Under the pieces are notes generated by a model. It did no database searches and was not told where the DNA came from. It was given only the letters and a program-made list of their open reading frames with translations. This document shows positions 26,978-35,362 of a DNA stretch of 51,726 bases, piece after piece. Source of the DNA: Acidimicrobiaceae bacterium (GTDB lineage Bacteria; Actinomycetota; Acidimicrobiia; Acidimicrobiales; RAAP-2). Position 1 is the stretch's first letter. Each line of letters opens with the position of its first letter. The translations under genes and the position numbers were made by a program. Where the stretch lies: contig PNAH01000011.1 in assembly GCA_003170315.1 (NCBI GenBank), positions 1 through 51,726 of the forward strand, read 5' to 3'.

Positions 26978-28284
26978 GTGAGTCGACCTTCATCGACGAC
27001 GAGACGGCCCTTGGCGATGGTGGCGCTCACGCGACCGACCAGGGCTCGCCCGTCGTAGGGGGTGTTCATTGATCGACTGGCCAGCGCGTGGCGATCGACG
27101 CTCCAGCGACCGGCCGGATCGAAGACCGTGACGTTGGCGTCGGTGCCCACGACCATGGCGCCGCCGTGCGCGCTGTGTCGTACCCGTTCGTCGTCACGAC
27201 GCAACTGCGCGATACGCGCCGGTCCTCGACTGAGCACTTGGAAGAACGTTTGGGGATCAGGCGACGGTCCGAGGGCTTCGAAAGTGAGCGACGCGGCGTG
27301 CTCGAGTCCGAGCATTCCGGCCGGCGCTTCGTCGAACGCGAGATCCTTAAGTTCGGGCGCGTGCGGAGCATGGTCGGTCGCCACGGCGTCGACCACGCCT
27401 CGACGAAGGGCCTCGACCAACGCTTCGACGTCACCGCGCGAACGCAACGGTGGGTGGACCTTGAAGACCGGATCGTAGGTGGCGCAGGCGCTCTCGTCGA
27501 GAGTGAAGTGATGCGGCGCGACTTCGAAGCTGACCGGTAGGCCCTCGTCGCGGGCGCGAACCACCATCTCCAGCGAGCGACTCGTGGAGAGGTGCAAGAA
27601 GTGCAACGGCGAGCCGGTCAAGCGCACGAGCTCAATGTCGCGCAGCACCATGAGCTCTTCGGCCAGCGCCGGGCGGCCCACCAGACCGAGTCGACCACTC
27701 AACACTCCTTCGTTCATGGTCCCGCCGGCGGCCAACTGTTCGTCCTCACAGTGCTGGGCCAGACGCACGCCGAGAGGTTTCGCGTAGGTGAGGGCGCGAC
27801 GCATGACCGACGGATCTTGAACGCCGACGCCGTCGTCGGTGAAGAGTCGGACCCCGAGGGCGGCCATCTCGGCCATGGGCGCCAGTGATTCGCCCCGACG
27901 GTCCTTCGTGATGGCCCCGGCGACCGCGATATCGAGAGGCGTGCGAAGCCCGCGCTCGAGCACGTAGGCCACCAGCGCGACGCTGTCGAGCGCCGGTTCG
28001 GTGTTGGGCATCGCGACCAGCGCGCAGTAGCCACCAAGGGCGCCGGCGCGCGCACCGCTCTCGATCGTTTCGGCGGCCTCGCGTCCGGGTTCTCGAAGGT
28101 GCGCGTGCAGGTCGACGAAGCCCGGCCCCACCCAGCAGTCGCGCGCGTCAACTTCGTGGGCGTCGCTCGGCGCGTCATCGACCGTACCGACCTCGACGAT
28201 CTTTCCGTCCACGATCAAGACGTCGGCGACGCTGCTGGCGTGCGCACCGACCACGAGGCCCTGTCGAATGATGATGGCGCTCAC
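26974..28284 (-). CDS. pyrC: Dihydroorotase
   Basis: The GTG at 28284 overlaps the pyrB stop (GTGA) and gives 436 residues; longer frames run into pyrB and are artefacts. It has FVDLHAHLREPG (metal His pair), MPNTEPALDS, LHFLHLSTSRSLE, EVAPHHFTL and VATDHAPHAPELKDL, so the full binuclear metal set is present. It closes carbamoyl-aspartate to dihydroorotate. It belongs to the longer class I type found in Gram-positive pyr operons. Confidence 0.95.
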   Translation of the reverse strand: MSAIIIRQGLVVGAHASSVADVLIVDGKIVEVGTVDDAPSDAHEVDARDCWVGPGFVDLHAHLREPGREAAETIESGARAGALGGYCALVAMPNTEPALDSVALVAYVLERGLRTPLDIAVAGAITKDRRGESLAPMAEMAALGVRLFTDDGVGVQDPSVMRRALTYAKPLGVRLAQHCEDEQLAAGGTMNEGVLSGRLGLVGRPALAEELMVLRDIELVRLTGSPLHFLHLSTSRSLEMVVRARDEGLPVSFEVAPHHFTLDESACATYDPVFKVHPPLRSRGDVEALVEALRRGVVDAVATDHAPHAPELKDLAFDEAPAGMLGLEHAASLTFEALGPSPDPQTFFQVLSRGPARIAQLRRDDERVRHSAHGGAMVVGTDANVTVFDPAGRWSVDRHALASRSMNTPYDGRALVGRVSATIAKGRLVVDEGRLT

Positions 28285-29267
28285 TGTGCTTGCCCCTCTC
28301 GCGATCCCGCCACACTCAAGTACAACACCGCCATGCGGATCGGCACGCCGTTGCTGACCTGGCGTTCGACGATGGCCTGGCTCGAATCGACCACCCGAGA
28401 ATCGATTTCGACGCCGCGGTTCATCGGACCGGGGTGCATGATCAACGCCTCGGACTTCAAGAGTCGCGCGCGCTCGACGGTGAGCCCGTGGGTGAAGGTG
28501 AATTCGTCCAGACTGGCGACGAAAGCCCCCGACCCTCGTTCGCTTTGGAGACGAAGGAGGCCCACCACGTCGGCCCACGCGAGCGCTTCGTCCACGTCGT
28601 GCACCACCGTCACCGGCCAGGTCGCCACTCCGTCAGGCAAGAGTGTGCCCGGGGCACAGATTCGTACCTCGGCGCCGAGGGTGGCGTAGGCCGCGACGTC
28701 GCTGCGCGCGACTCGACTGTGTCGGATGTCGCCCACAATCAGAATCTTGAGACCGTGGAACAACTCGCTGCCGGACTCGAGTCCGGTGGTGCCACGTTGT
28801 TCGCTTAGCACCTGTCGGATCGTGAAGGCATCCAAGAGGCCTTGGGTTGGGTGTTGGTGCTGACCGTCGCCACCATTGATTACCCGCACGTGGGGCACGT
28901 AGCGACTCACCTGCATCGCCGCCCCGCTGGAACGGTGGCGCAATACGACGGCGTCAATACCCAGGGCATCGATCGTGGCGATGGTGTCGCGCAGCGACTC
29001 GCCTTTTTTCACGCTGCTCGACGCCACCGCCAAGGAGAGAACGTCGGCGCTCAGGCGTTTGGCCGCCGTTTCGAAACTGAGTCGAGTGCGGGTCGACTCT
29101 TCAAAAAACAGCGAAGCCACCACACGGCCCTTCAAGGCGGGCACCTTCTTGATGCTCCGGCGATTCACCTCGACGAACGACTCGGCGGTGTCGAGGACTT
29201 CGACGATCGCCTCCTTCGAAAGGTCATCGAGCGAGAGGAGGCTGCGACCCCGGATTGACTCGATCAC
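28281..29267 (-). CDS. pyrB: Aspartate carbamoyltransferase catalytic subunit
   Basis: The GTG at 29267 overlaps the pyrR stop by 4 bp and gives 328 residues. Motifs are FFEESTRTRLSFETAAKRL (carbamoyl-phosphate site), LRHRSSGAA, GGDGQHQHPTQGLLDAFTI and HPGPMNRGVEID. There is no pyrI regulatory subunit gene nearby, as expected for the trimeric type regulated through PyrR. It commits carbamoyl phosphate to pyrimidine synthesis. Confidence 0.96.
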   Translation of the reverse strand: MIESIRGRSLLSLDDLSKEAIVEVLDTAESFVEVNRRSIKKVPALKGRVVASLFFEESTRTRLSFETAAKRLSADVLSLAVASSSVKKGESLRDTIATIDALGIDAVVLRHRSSGAAMQVSRYVPHVRVINGGDGQHQHPTQGLLDAFTIRQVLSEQRGTTGLESGSELFHGLKILIVGDIRHSRVARSDVAAYATLGAEVRICAPGTLLPDGVATWPVTVVHDVDEALAWADVVGLLRLQSERGSGAFVASLDEFTFTHGLTVERARLLKSEALIMHPGPMNRGVEIDSRVVDSSQAIVERQVSNGVPIRMAVLYLSVAGSREGQAQ

Positions 29268-29833
29268 GACGACGTCCTCGTGCCGATCCAGACGCCGTCG
29301 AGACTGGCCACGATCGCTTCGTCCTGGGACGTCGGGAGATTCTTGCCGACGTAGTCGGGGCGGATCGGCAGTTCGCGGTGGCCGCGGTCGACGAGCACGG
29401 CCAATTGAACGGCGCGGGGTCGGCCCCAATCGGAGAGCGCGTTAAGGGCCGCGCGGATAGTGCGACCGGTGAAGAGGACGTCGTCAACGAGCACGACCGT
29501 GCGATCGGTGAGGTCGTGGTCGATATCCGTGGCCGACGACGTCGGCAGGGGGTTCCGCGACAGGTCATCGCGATAGAACGAGACGTCGAGCATTCCGGCG
29601 CTCAAAGGCTCCCCGGAGATCTCGGCGAGTATCGAAGCGAGCGCGACGGCGGGTTCCTTGCCGCCGGTCTGAAGTCCGATGATGGACAGCGTCCCAACGG
29701 CGTGGTTGCGCTCGACGATCTCGTGGGCCATGCGCCAGAGGGCGCGCTTCACGTCATCGGCGGTCATGAGCTGACTCTTCGCCGTGAACGCCAGGCCGCG
29801 TGTTCGCGCCTGGCGTTCGTCCTCGTTACCCAT
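29264..29833 (-). CDS. pyrR: PyrR bifunctional pyr-operon regulator / uracil phosphoribosyltransferase
   Basis: The 189-residue protein has the PRPP-binding loop VVLVDDVLFTGRTIRAAL, GLQTGGKEPAVALA, DVSFYRDDL and LVDRGHRELPIRPDYVGKN, all typical of PyrR. The family binds pyr mRNA when UMP is plentiful. A consensus binding hairpin sits directly on this gene's own ribosome-binding site (29836-29877), so it should repress translation of the whole pyrR-B-C-carA-carB-D-F operon. Confidence 0.96.
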   Translation of the reverse strand: MGNEDERQARTRGLAFTAKSQLMTADDVKRALWRMAHEIVERNHAVGTLSIIGLQTGGKEPAVALASILAEISGEPLSAGMLDVSFYRDDLSRNPLPTSSATDIDHDLTDRTVVLVDDVLFTGRTIRAALNALSDWGRPRAVQLAVLVDRGHRELPIRPDYVGKNLPTSQDEAIVASLDGVWIGTRTSS

Positions 29834-29835
29834 CG

Positions 29836-29877
29836 CTCTCCTGTCGTACGAGCCTCACGGGACCCGCTTCACGACAG
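29836..29877 (-). promoter_or_regulatory. PyrR-binding hairpin overlapping the pyrR ribosome-binding site
   Basis: The lower stem CTGTCGT/ACGACAG (29871-29877 with 29841-29847) is perfect. The upper part holds GGTCCCGTGAGGCT (29851-29864), matching the PyrR binding-loop consensus GUCCNGNGAGGCU. The Shine-Dalgarno AGGAGAG (29836-29842) overlaps the 3' foot of the stem, so protein-stabilised folding would hide it. This is the translational-repression layout described for mycobacterial pyr leaders, not a terminator-type attenuator. Confidence 0.85.
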
Positions 29878-30061
29878 CCCCTCGACGTAGTCTTTCGAAC
29901 CACCATCAGGGCCGTGTTGTGTCATTGATTCGTGTTAATCGTAGTCGTTACGAGGTCCGCGGCGACCCACGCCGCTCATCCCCGCCGCACCGTGGCCCGA
30001 GCGCGGTGCGTCACCGGTGTTCTCCTCCACTGACGAACGGATTGACCGGGACCGACGAGTT
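29878..30061. other. Divergent intergenic region between pyrR and a small membrane protein gene
   Basis: No gene is seen. On the minus strand TACGAT near 29938-29943 could be the pyr promoter -10, without a clear -35. An inverted repeat CGCACCG/CGGTGCG (29986-29992 with 30004-30010, 11-base loop) lies between the two divergent units. Its role is not evident. Confidence 0.3.
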
Positions 30062-30067
30062 TAAAAT
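30062..30067 (+). promoter_or_regulatory. -10 element of a probable leaderless membrane-protein transcript
   Basis: TAAAAT lies seven bases before ATG 30075 with no Shine-Dalgarno. A TTGACC upstream (30042-30047) is only 14 bp away and may not be the -35. Confidence 0.45.
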
Positions 30068-30074
30068 CGTTAGT

Positions 30075-30398
30075 ATGGCCGCTCAATCCCGGAGTATGTG
30101 GCGAATCAATCTCGGACTCTTCTTGGCCGAATTGATCTGTATCCCGGCCTTCATCTTTGAAATAACGCGCGCCCTCGGTGGCAACACGCTCTCGTGGGCC
30201 TACGTGTTCGAATGGCCGCTACTCGCTGGTTACGCGCTGTACATGTGGCACAAGCTGCGCCAAGAGGAACGAGGTGCGGGGCCCCATCGTCCCGTGGTCT
30301 TCGACGACGTCGACCCGGAGCTCGATGCATGGAACGCGTACTTAGCCACCGTGCATCAGCGTGATCCCGCGGCCACGCCCGATGAGCGCGACGACTAA
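30075..30398 (+). CDS. Small conserved membrane protein of unknown function
   Basis: The 107-residue protein has two predicted membrane helices, at about residues 10-30 (INLGLFLAELICIPAFIFEI) and 40-60 (WAYVFEWPLLAGYALYMWH). A charged cytoplasmic tail follows, with DDVDPELDAWNAYLA. I do not recognise a named family. ATG 30075 is chosen because TAAAAT lies seven bases upstream; longer frames cross the intergenic region. It is monocistronic, divergent from the pyr operon and convergent with nusB. Confidence 0.75.
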   Translation: MAAQSRSMWRINLGLFLAELICIPAFIFEITRALGGNTLSWAYVFEWPLLAGYALYMWHKLRQEERGAGPHRPVVFDDVDPELDAWNAYLATVHQRDPAATPDERDD

Positions 30399-30414
30399 TC
30401 CGTCGGACTCCCGT

Positions 30415-30816
30415 TCAGTTGAGGATGTGATCAGCGATCGACGACAACACGCCATTGACGAATTTCGGCGACGCGTCGGTGGAGTACACCTTGGCCAGTT
30501 CGACGGCTTCGTCGAGGATCACGGCTTTCGGAGGCGGATCATCCAGCATCATTTCGCCGACCGCCAACGTCATCACCAGTCGGTCAACCAGAGCGATGCG
30601 TTCGAGCGGCCAGTCGATCGAGAATTCGCTAATGAGCTCGTGGGCGCGAGGTTCGTTGATCTCACTGGAGGTCAACAGCGCCATCGCGTAGTCGTCGGGT
30701 CGCAAGTTGAGTTCTGTCACGACGACGAGCAGTGGTCGCTCTTTCATCGACGCCTCGTACATGATCTCCAGCGCGCGTTCGCGAGAGTGGTGTCGCTGAA
30801 CGCCGAGTTCGCTCAC
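30415..30816 (-). CDS. nusB: Transcription antitermination factor NusB
   Basis: The 133-residue all-helical protein matches NusB: RHHSRERALEIMYEASMK at the N-terminus, then ELISEFSIDWPLERIALVDRL, LAVGEMML and PPKAVILDEAVELAKVYSTDASPKFVNGVL (shown in parts). With NusE it binds boxA RNA in rRNA leaders. The GTG start lies one base after the efp stop, the common efp-nusB pairing. Confidence 0.94.
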   Translation of the reverse strand: MSELGVQRHHSRERALEIMYEASMKERPLLVVVTELNLRPDDYAMALLTSSEINEPRAHELISEFSIDWPLERIALVDRLVMTLAVGEMMLDDPPPKAVILDEAVELAKVYSTDASPKFVNGVLSSIADHILN

Positions 30817-30817
30817 G

Positions 30818-31381
30818 CTAGGCCCGGGTCATGTATTCACCGGTGCGGGTGTCGACCTTAATGAGTTCACCGGGTCCGACGAATAAGGGAACCTGCACGA
30901 CGAGTCCGGTCTCTAAGGTCGCGGACTTGCGCGCACCCGACACCCGGTCGCCCTGGATGCCCGGTTCGGTTTCGGCGATCGTCAACTCGACCGACGCCGG
31001 GAGTTCCACCCCGATGATCTCGTCGTCGTGCAAGATCAGCATGGCTTTGCCGGTCTCCTTGAGAAAGTTGGCCGCCTCACCGAGGCTCTTGGAGGACACC
31101 GGCACCTGGTCGTAGGTCGACTGGTCCATGAAGATGTAGTCGTCGCCGTCGCGGTAGAGGTACTGGGTGTCGCGCTTGTCCATCATCGCCTGTTCCAGGC
31201 GCTCGTCCGATCGGTACGTTCGCTCGATCACCGCGCCGGAACGCGCGTTGCGCAACTTCGTTCGCACGAACGCGCCACCCTTGCCCGGCTTGACGTGCTG
31301 GAACTCAATGACCGTGAAGAGTCCGTCGTCGAGCTTTATGGTGATGCCGTTTCTAATGTCCGACGTTGAAATTGCAGGCAT
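30818..31381 (-). CDS. efp: Translation elongation factor P
   Basis: The 187-residue protein has three OB-like domains: an N-terminal KOW-like domain with the modifiable-lysine loop VKPGKGGAF near residue 33, a central domain from about 65, and a C-terminal domain with GLVVQVPLFVGPGELIKVDTRTGEY. It relieves ribosome stalling at proline runs. AAAGG lies upstream of ATG. A 23-bp palindrome stands 25 bp before the start. Confidence 0.97.
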   Translation of the reverse strand: MPAISTSDIRNGITIKLDDGLFTVIEFQHVKPGKGGAFVRTKLRNARSGAVIERTYRSDERLEQAMMDKRDTQYLYRDGDDYIFMDQSTYDQVPVSSKSLGEAANFLKETGKAMLILHDDEIIGVELPASVELTIAETEPGIQGDRVSGARKSATLETGLVVQVPLFVGPGELIKVDTRTGEYMTRA

Positions 31382-31405
31382 GAGCGGCGACCTTTCGCGA
31401 ATCGT

Positions 31406-31428
31406 GCGTTGCCTAGTCTAGGCAACGC
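31406..31428. repeat. 23-bp palindrome between aroQ and efp
   Basis: Arms of 11 bp (GCGTTGCCTAG and CTAGGCAACGC) flank a single central base. On the minus strand its centre contains TAGACT, a -10-like hexamer that would give efp a leader of about 25-30 bases. On the plus strand it is followed by TTTT. It could be an operator over the efp promoter, or a terminator, though the T-run is on the side away from the aroQ operon. Confidence 0.6.
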
Positions 31429-31442
31429 TTTTACGTGCTCGA

Positions 31443-31886
31443 CTAGGACGAAGTTGAGGTCAATCGGCGAACGGCGTCGAGGGCCAGCTCGTAACTCGTG
31501 GCGCCGAATCCGGCAATCGAGCCACTGACCGAACCGGCCAGCGTGCTGAGGTGACGAAAGGGTTCCCGGGCCGCCGGATTCGAGATATGCACTTCGACTT
31601 TGATCCCCGTGAACGTGTCGAGCGCGTCGGCGAGGGCCCACGAGGAGTGCGTGAGCGCCCCGGCGTTGATCACGATCGCCACCGCATCTCCTCTCGCGTG
31701 CACCGCTTCGATGAGATCGCCCTCGAAATTCGACTGGACGTGACGGACGCTGAACCCGGCGTCGCTCGCGAGCCGGCGAAAGCGCTCCACGTGCTCGGCC
31801 AGCGTGGTGGTCCCGTAGATCTCCGGGTTGCGCGTTCCGAGCAGGTCGAGGTTCGGTCCCGACAACAGCAGGATTTCGTTACTCAT
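31443..31886 (-). CDS. aroQ: Type II 3-dehydroquinate dehydratase
   Basis: The 147-residue enzyme has GPNLDLLGTRNPEIYG (catalytic Tyr on the mobile loop with Arg), QSNFEGDLIEAVH, INAGALTHSSWALADAL and EVHISNPAAREPFRHLS (catalytic His). It makes 3-dehydroshikimate as a dodecamer in the family. It overlaps aroB by 4 bp and ends the aroC-aroK-aroB-aroQ operon. Confidence 0.95.
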   Translation of the reverse strand: MSNEILLLSGPNLDLLGTRNPEIYGTTTLAEHVERFRRLASDAGFSVRHVQSNFEGDLIEAVHARGDAVAIVINAGALTHSSWALADALDTFTGIKVEVHISNPAAREPFRHLSTLAGSVSGSIAGFGATSYELALDAVRRLTSTSS

Positions 31887-32932
31887 GGTTCTCCTTGGAA
31901 TCTCTCCAGAACGTCCCTCACGAGTTGTGGGTCGACGCCGTGTACGGTCTCGAAACCCTCGGCGCCCGCCAGCACGAAGGTCAAGTCGTGATGGGCCTTC
32001 TTGTCGTGGGCCATCGCTTCGAGCAGCGACGACGTGGGAAAGTGTCCGGGAATTCGACGTTGGAGACCAAAGTACTCCAGCACATCCTCGTGGCGCAGCA
32101 CCTCGTCGTGGTCGACCCGACCGAGCGCTTCGGCGACTCGAACGGCGAGGGCCAGCCCGATGGCGACCGCCTCGCCGTGTCGCAACTCATCGCTATCGCG
32201 AGCGAGCGCCACTTTTTCGAGGGCGTGCGCGAGGGTGTGCCCGTAGTTCAACAGCGCGCGACGTCCGCCTTCTTGTTCGTCGGTGCTCACGACCGCGGCC
32301 TTCAGTTGTACCGACATCACGATCAGGTCGTGCAAGGAGACGTCCGCCAACTCGGCGGCAAAACCACCTTCCAGGAGCCAACACTTCGCGACCTCGCCCA
32401 GTCCGGCGAGACGCTCACGCTCCGGCAACGTGGCGATCGTCGCCAAGTCACACAAGACGCCGATCGGTTGATGGAACGCCCCCACCAGGTTCTTGCCCGA
32501 TCGCAAGTTGACGCCGGTCTTCCCACCGATCGCCGCGTCCACCTGGCCCACCAGCGACGTCGGTATTTGCACCAGCGAAACTCCGCGCAAATACGTGGCG
32601 GCGGCAAAGCCCACCAGGTCGGTCAACGCCCCGCCGCCGATGCCCACCAGCACGTCAAATCGCGACAGTTCGAACTGCGCCACCTCTTCTAACAGCACCT
32701 CGAGCACGTCGAGCGTCTTCGCCGCTTCTCCGTCGGGCACCGTCAGTACGTGCTGTTCAATTCCGCTGGTGACGTCGAACCACGGCTGGAGAGCGATCGA
32801 GGGCGTCGTAACGATCACGGCGACTCGGGCTCGCGGCGCGCGCTGCCGGATCAGTTCGGCGAGCTGGTGGCGCGTGCCGTCGCCGAGGGCGACGTCGTAC
32901 GAGCGCTCACCGAGTTCAACGCTCACCTTCAT
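31883..32932 (-). CDS. aroB: 3-dehydroquinate synthase
   Basis: The 349-residue enzyme has the NAD-binding segment GIGGGALTDLVGFAAATYLRG and PTSLVGQVDAAIGGKTGVN. Metal-binding positions lie in the C-terminal helical half (NYGHTLAHALE, RHGEAVAIGL). It cyclises DAHP to 3-dehydroquinate. Overlap is 4 bp with aroK and 4 bp with aroQ. Confidence 0.95.
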   Translation of the reverse strand: MKVSVELGERSYDVALGDGTRHQLAELIRQRAPRARVAVIVTTPSIALQPWFDVTSGIEQHVLTVPDGEAAKTLDVLEVLLEEVAQFELSRFDVLVGIGGGALTDLVGFAAATYLRGVSLVQIPTSLVGQVDAAIGGKTGVNLRSGKNLVGAFHQPIGVLCDLATIATLPERERLAGLGEVAKCWLLEGGFAAELADVSLHDLIVMSVQLKAAVVSTDEQEGGRRALLNYGHTLAHALEKVALARDSDELRHGEAVAIGLALAVRVAEALGRVDHDEVLRHEDVLEYFGLQRRIPGHFPTSSLLEAMAHDKKAHHDLTFVLAGAEGFETVHGVDPQLVRDVLERFQGEP

Positions 32933-33435
32933 CGCGTCAACCTATCGACTTCACGCCCCACGTGCGCGACGACCTCGTCGAGCGGCGCCGACGTATCGAT
33001 TCGGCCCCGTGCGACTTCGCGGTACCACTCTTCTCGTTCGCTCCGAAGTCGCGCCAGTCCCTCAGCCGGACCCGCGGCGAGGAGGGGTCGATCCCCGTCG
33101 CCGAGACGAGCGAGGATGACGTCGTCTTCACAGTCCAGCCAGAGCGTGAACTCTTCGGACAGCGCCGCTCGCGCGCCCGCTGAACAGACGATGCCGCCCC
33201 CGGTCGCGATGACCGCGTCGCTCGCGACGTCGAGGGCCGCCTTCAGCGCTTCGAGTTCGCGCGACCGATAGTTCGCCTCCCCCTCGTCGCGCAGGTACTG
33301 CGCGGCCGACGCCCCTACGGCCGACGCCAGCACATCGTCGGTGTCGAGGGCCTCAGTGTGCCAGCGCTCGGCCAGTGCTCGAGCCAACGTCGTCTTTCCG
33401 ACGCCCGGAAGACCCACGAGTACGAGGTGACCCAC
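32929..33435 (-). CDS. aroK: Shikimate kinase
   Basis: The 168-residue kinase has the P-loop VGLPGVGKTTLARAL, the shikimate-binding LDTDDVLA and REL segments, ATGGGIV and a lid region with GDGDRPLLA. It phosphorylates shikimate. It lies two bases after aroC and overlaps aroB by 4 bp. Confidence 0.95.
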   Translation of the reverse strand: MGHLVLVGLPGVGKTTLARALAERWHTEALDTDDVLASAVGASAAQYLRDEGEANYRSRELEALKAALDVASDAVIATGGGIVCSAGARAALSEEFTLWLDCEDDVILARLGDGDRPLLAAGPAEGLARLRSEREEWYREVARGRIDTSAPLDEVVAHVGREVDRLTR

Positions 33436-33437
33436 GG

Positions 33438-34628
33438 TTACTCGGGACGGGCGGCTGACGAGGTCGAACCGAGATTTTCAATATAGGACGCGTGATTGCG
33501 GGTGAACTCCTCCACCGAATCGCCTCCGAACTTGCGAAGGGCCTCGTTGGCCAAGACGAGCGCCATCATCGCTTCGGTGACGACGCCCAAGGCCGGCACC
33601 GCGGTGACGTCGGTGCGTTCCTTGAACGAGACTGCGGTTTCACGAGTCACCACGTCCACGGTTTCGAGGACTGGTCGATTCAGGGTGGAGAGTGGCTTCA
33701 TCGCGACCCTCGCGATGATCGGCGCGCCCGAAGAGATCCCGCCCTCGGTGCCACCGGCGTGATCGCTGCGACGAATGAACCCGCCGCCCTGATCAAAGCT
33801 GTCGTCGACGGCGATCGCGTCGTGCGCGACACTGCCGCGCCGGGCGGCCTGGGCGAAGCCATCTCCGATTTCGACGGCCTTCACCGCGTGGATGCTCATG
33901 AGGGCGCCGGCGAGCAACCCGTCGAGCTTGCGATCCCAGTGCACGTGGCTGCCGAGCCCCACCGGCACGCCGTAGGCGATGACTTCGACGACGCCGCCGA
34001 GGGAGTCACCGACCTTGGCGGCGGCCTTGATCTCGAGGACCATCGCGGCAGCGCTCTCGGGATCGAAACAGCGGACCTCGTTGTCGTCGACCGTCTCGAG
34101 GTCCCCGGGAAGCGGTCGCCGATCACTCGGCGTGGCGACCTCGCCGATTCGGGTCACGTGGCTCACGATCGCGACGCCGATGCTCGACAGGAGCGCCTTG
34201 GCGAGAGCACCGGCGACGACGCGCGCCGCGGTCTCTCGAGCGCTGGCGCGCTCCAGTACGTCGCGCGCGTCGTCGAAGTTGTACTTCTGCATGCCGGCCA
34301 AATCGGCGTGGCCGGGCCGCGGTTTAGTTTGCTTCTGGGCGGGCGTGCCGGGAGCGGCCGACATCTCTTGTTCCCATTTTGGCCACTCGGAGTTCAGGAT
34401 CTCGACGGCGACTGGTGATCCGAGCGTGCGCCCGTGGCGCACGCCCCCGATGAGTCGCAGTTCATCGCGCTCGAAGCGCATTCGAGGTCCTCGTCCGTAC
34501 CCCAGGCGACGTCGAGCCAATTCGTCGGCGATCTCCTCGACACCGATCGCGAGTCCCGCCGGCAGACCCTCGACGATGACGCTTAGGGAAGGACCGTGAC
34601 TCTCTCCGGCCGTGAGGAAGCGCAACAT
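33438..34628 (-). CDS. aroC: Chorismate synthase
   Basis: The 396-residue enzyme begins MLRFLTAGESHGPSL and has KPRPGHADLAGMQKY, DDARDVLERASARETAARV and HAGGTEGGISSGAPI, which are FMN- and EPSP-binding signatures. It makes chorismate, precursor of aromatic amino acids and of the menaquinone route encoded at 39-44 kb. The start has TAGAAT six bases upstream and no Shine-Dalgarno. It leads the aro operon. Confidence 0.97.
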   Translation of the reverse strand: MLRFLTAGESHGPSLSVIVEGLPAGLAIGVEEIADELARRRLGYGRGPRMRFERDELRLIGGVRHGRTLGSPVAVEILNSEWPKWEQEMSAAPGTPAQKQTKPRPGHADLAGMQKYNFDDARDVLERASARETAARVVAGALAKALLSSIGVAIVSHVTRIGEVATPSDRRPLPGDLETVDDNEVRCFDPESAAAMVLEIKAAAKVGDSLGGVVEVIAYGVPVGLGSHVHWDRKLDGLLAGALMSIHAVKAVEIGDGFAQAARRGSVAHDAIAVDDSFDQGGGFIRRSDHAGGTEGGISSGAPIIARVAMKPLSTLNRPVLETVDVVTRETAVSFKERTDVTAVPALGVVTEAMMALVLANEALRKFGGDSVEEFTRNHASYIENLGSTSSAARPE

Positions 34629-34634
34629 CAGGTA

Positions 34635-34640
34635 ATTCTA
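34635..34640 (-). promoter_or_regulatory. -10 element of a probable leaderless aroC operon transcript
   Basis: TAGAAT on the minus strand, six bases (TACCTG), then ATG at 34628. It lies in the 31-bp gap after nfuA. Confidence 0.5.
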
Positions 34641-34659
34641 GAACGAGCGAAGAGCGTCC

Positions 34660-35310
34660 TTACTCTTTCGCGTAGAACGGATTCTCTCCCGAGGCGTGGT
34701 CGGTGACGTCGATGACGCCGGTCAGTTCCGGTATGGCCTCGATGAGTTGAGTCTCGATGCCCTGAGATAGCGTCAATCGACTCATCGCGCATCCCTGGCA
34801 ACCACCGGAGAGTTTGAGGTACGCGACCTTCTTCTCCTCGTCGAGAGCGATCAGATCGGCGCGTCCCCCGTGGGAGGCGATGGCGGGATTGACACTGGAC
34901 TCGAGGACGTCGATCGCCAATAAGGCCAGCGGGCCCGTGATGCCCAGCGTCAAGATGTCCGCCGGTACGCCGGGGTTGATCTCTTCGGGCGTCGGCACGT
35001 TGGGGTTCACGAGGACCAGACCGCCGCCGCCCTCGTTGGCGAACTCCAGTCGACTGCCGCGAAGTCGTTCCACGCTCTTGGGCGGTATCACGATCGTCAC
35101 GCCACCGTCGCTGCCGATTGCCGCGCCTTCGGGCGCGTCGGATCGGTCCGAGAAGTACAAGTCGTAGGAGTACCCCGCGCCACGCGTACCGGTGACCTCG
35201 ACGTAGAGCGCCAATGTCTCGGCGTGATCTTCGGCGTTGAGGGCGTCGGTGACGACGTTGCGAGCGTCCTCGGTCAACGTGAGGACTTCAAAGGTCTCGA
35301 CACTGGACAT
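34660..35310 (-). CDS. NfuA-like Fe-S cluster scaffold/carrier protein
   Basis: The 216-residue protein has an N-terminal HesB/A-type fold (about 1-110) without the usual Cys residues, as in E. coli NfuA. The C-terminal NifU domain (about 130-205) has LKLSGGCQGCAMSRLTLSQG, where the CxxC binds the cluster. The family passes [4Fe-4S] clusters to apo-enzymes. The ATG has TACACT six bases upstream. It is divergent from a Cys-rich protein gene, with only 52 bp between starts. Confidence 0.88.
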   Translation of the reverse strand: MSSVETFEVLTLTEDARNVVTDALNAEDHAETLALYVEVTGTRGAGYSYDLYFSDRSDAPEGAAIGSDGGVTIVIPPKSVERLRGSRLEFANEGGGGLVLVNPNVPTPEEINPGVPADILTLGITGPLALLAIDVLESSVNPAIASHGGRADLIALDEEKKVAYLKLSGGCQGCAMSRLTLSQGIETQLIEAIPELTGVIDVTDHASGENPFYAKE

Positions 35311-35316
35311 CTCTCA

Positions 35317-35322
35317 AGTGTA
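35317..35322 (-). promoter_or_regulatory. -10 element of a probable leaderless nfuA transcript
   Basis: TACACT on the minus strand, six bases (TGAGAG), then ATG at 35310. It faces the promoter of the divergent gene. Confidence 0.5.
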
Positions 35323-35349
35323 TGGGTAAGTACTGTCCTTTACACGATG

Positions 35350-35355
35350 TAAGTT
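35350..35355 (+). promoter_or_regulatory. Possible -10 of the Cys-rich protein gene
   Basis: TAAGTT lies seven bases before GTG 35363 with no Shine-Dalgarno. A short inverted repeat TTACA-CGA-TGTAA (35340-35352) overlaps it. Confidence 0.35.
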
Positions 35356-35362
35356 GCATGGC

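Noticed and set aside
26974..28578. Longer dihydroorotase reading with an Arg/Pro-rich N-terminus
   Set aside because: The extra residues lie inside pyrB in another frame; the GTG in the GTGA overlap at 28284 gives the family length.
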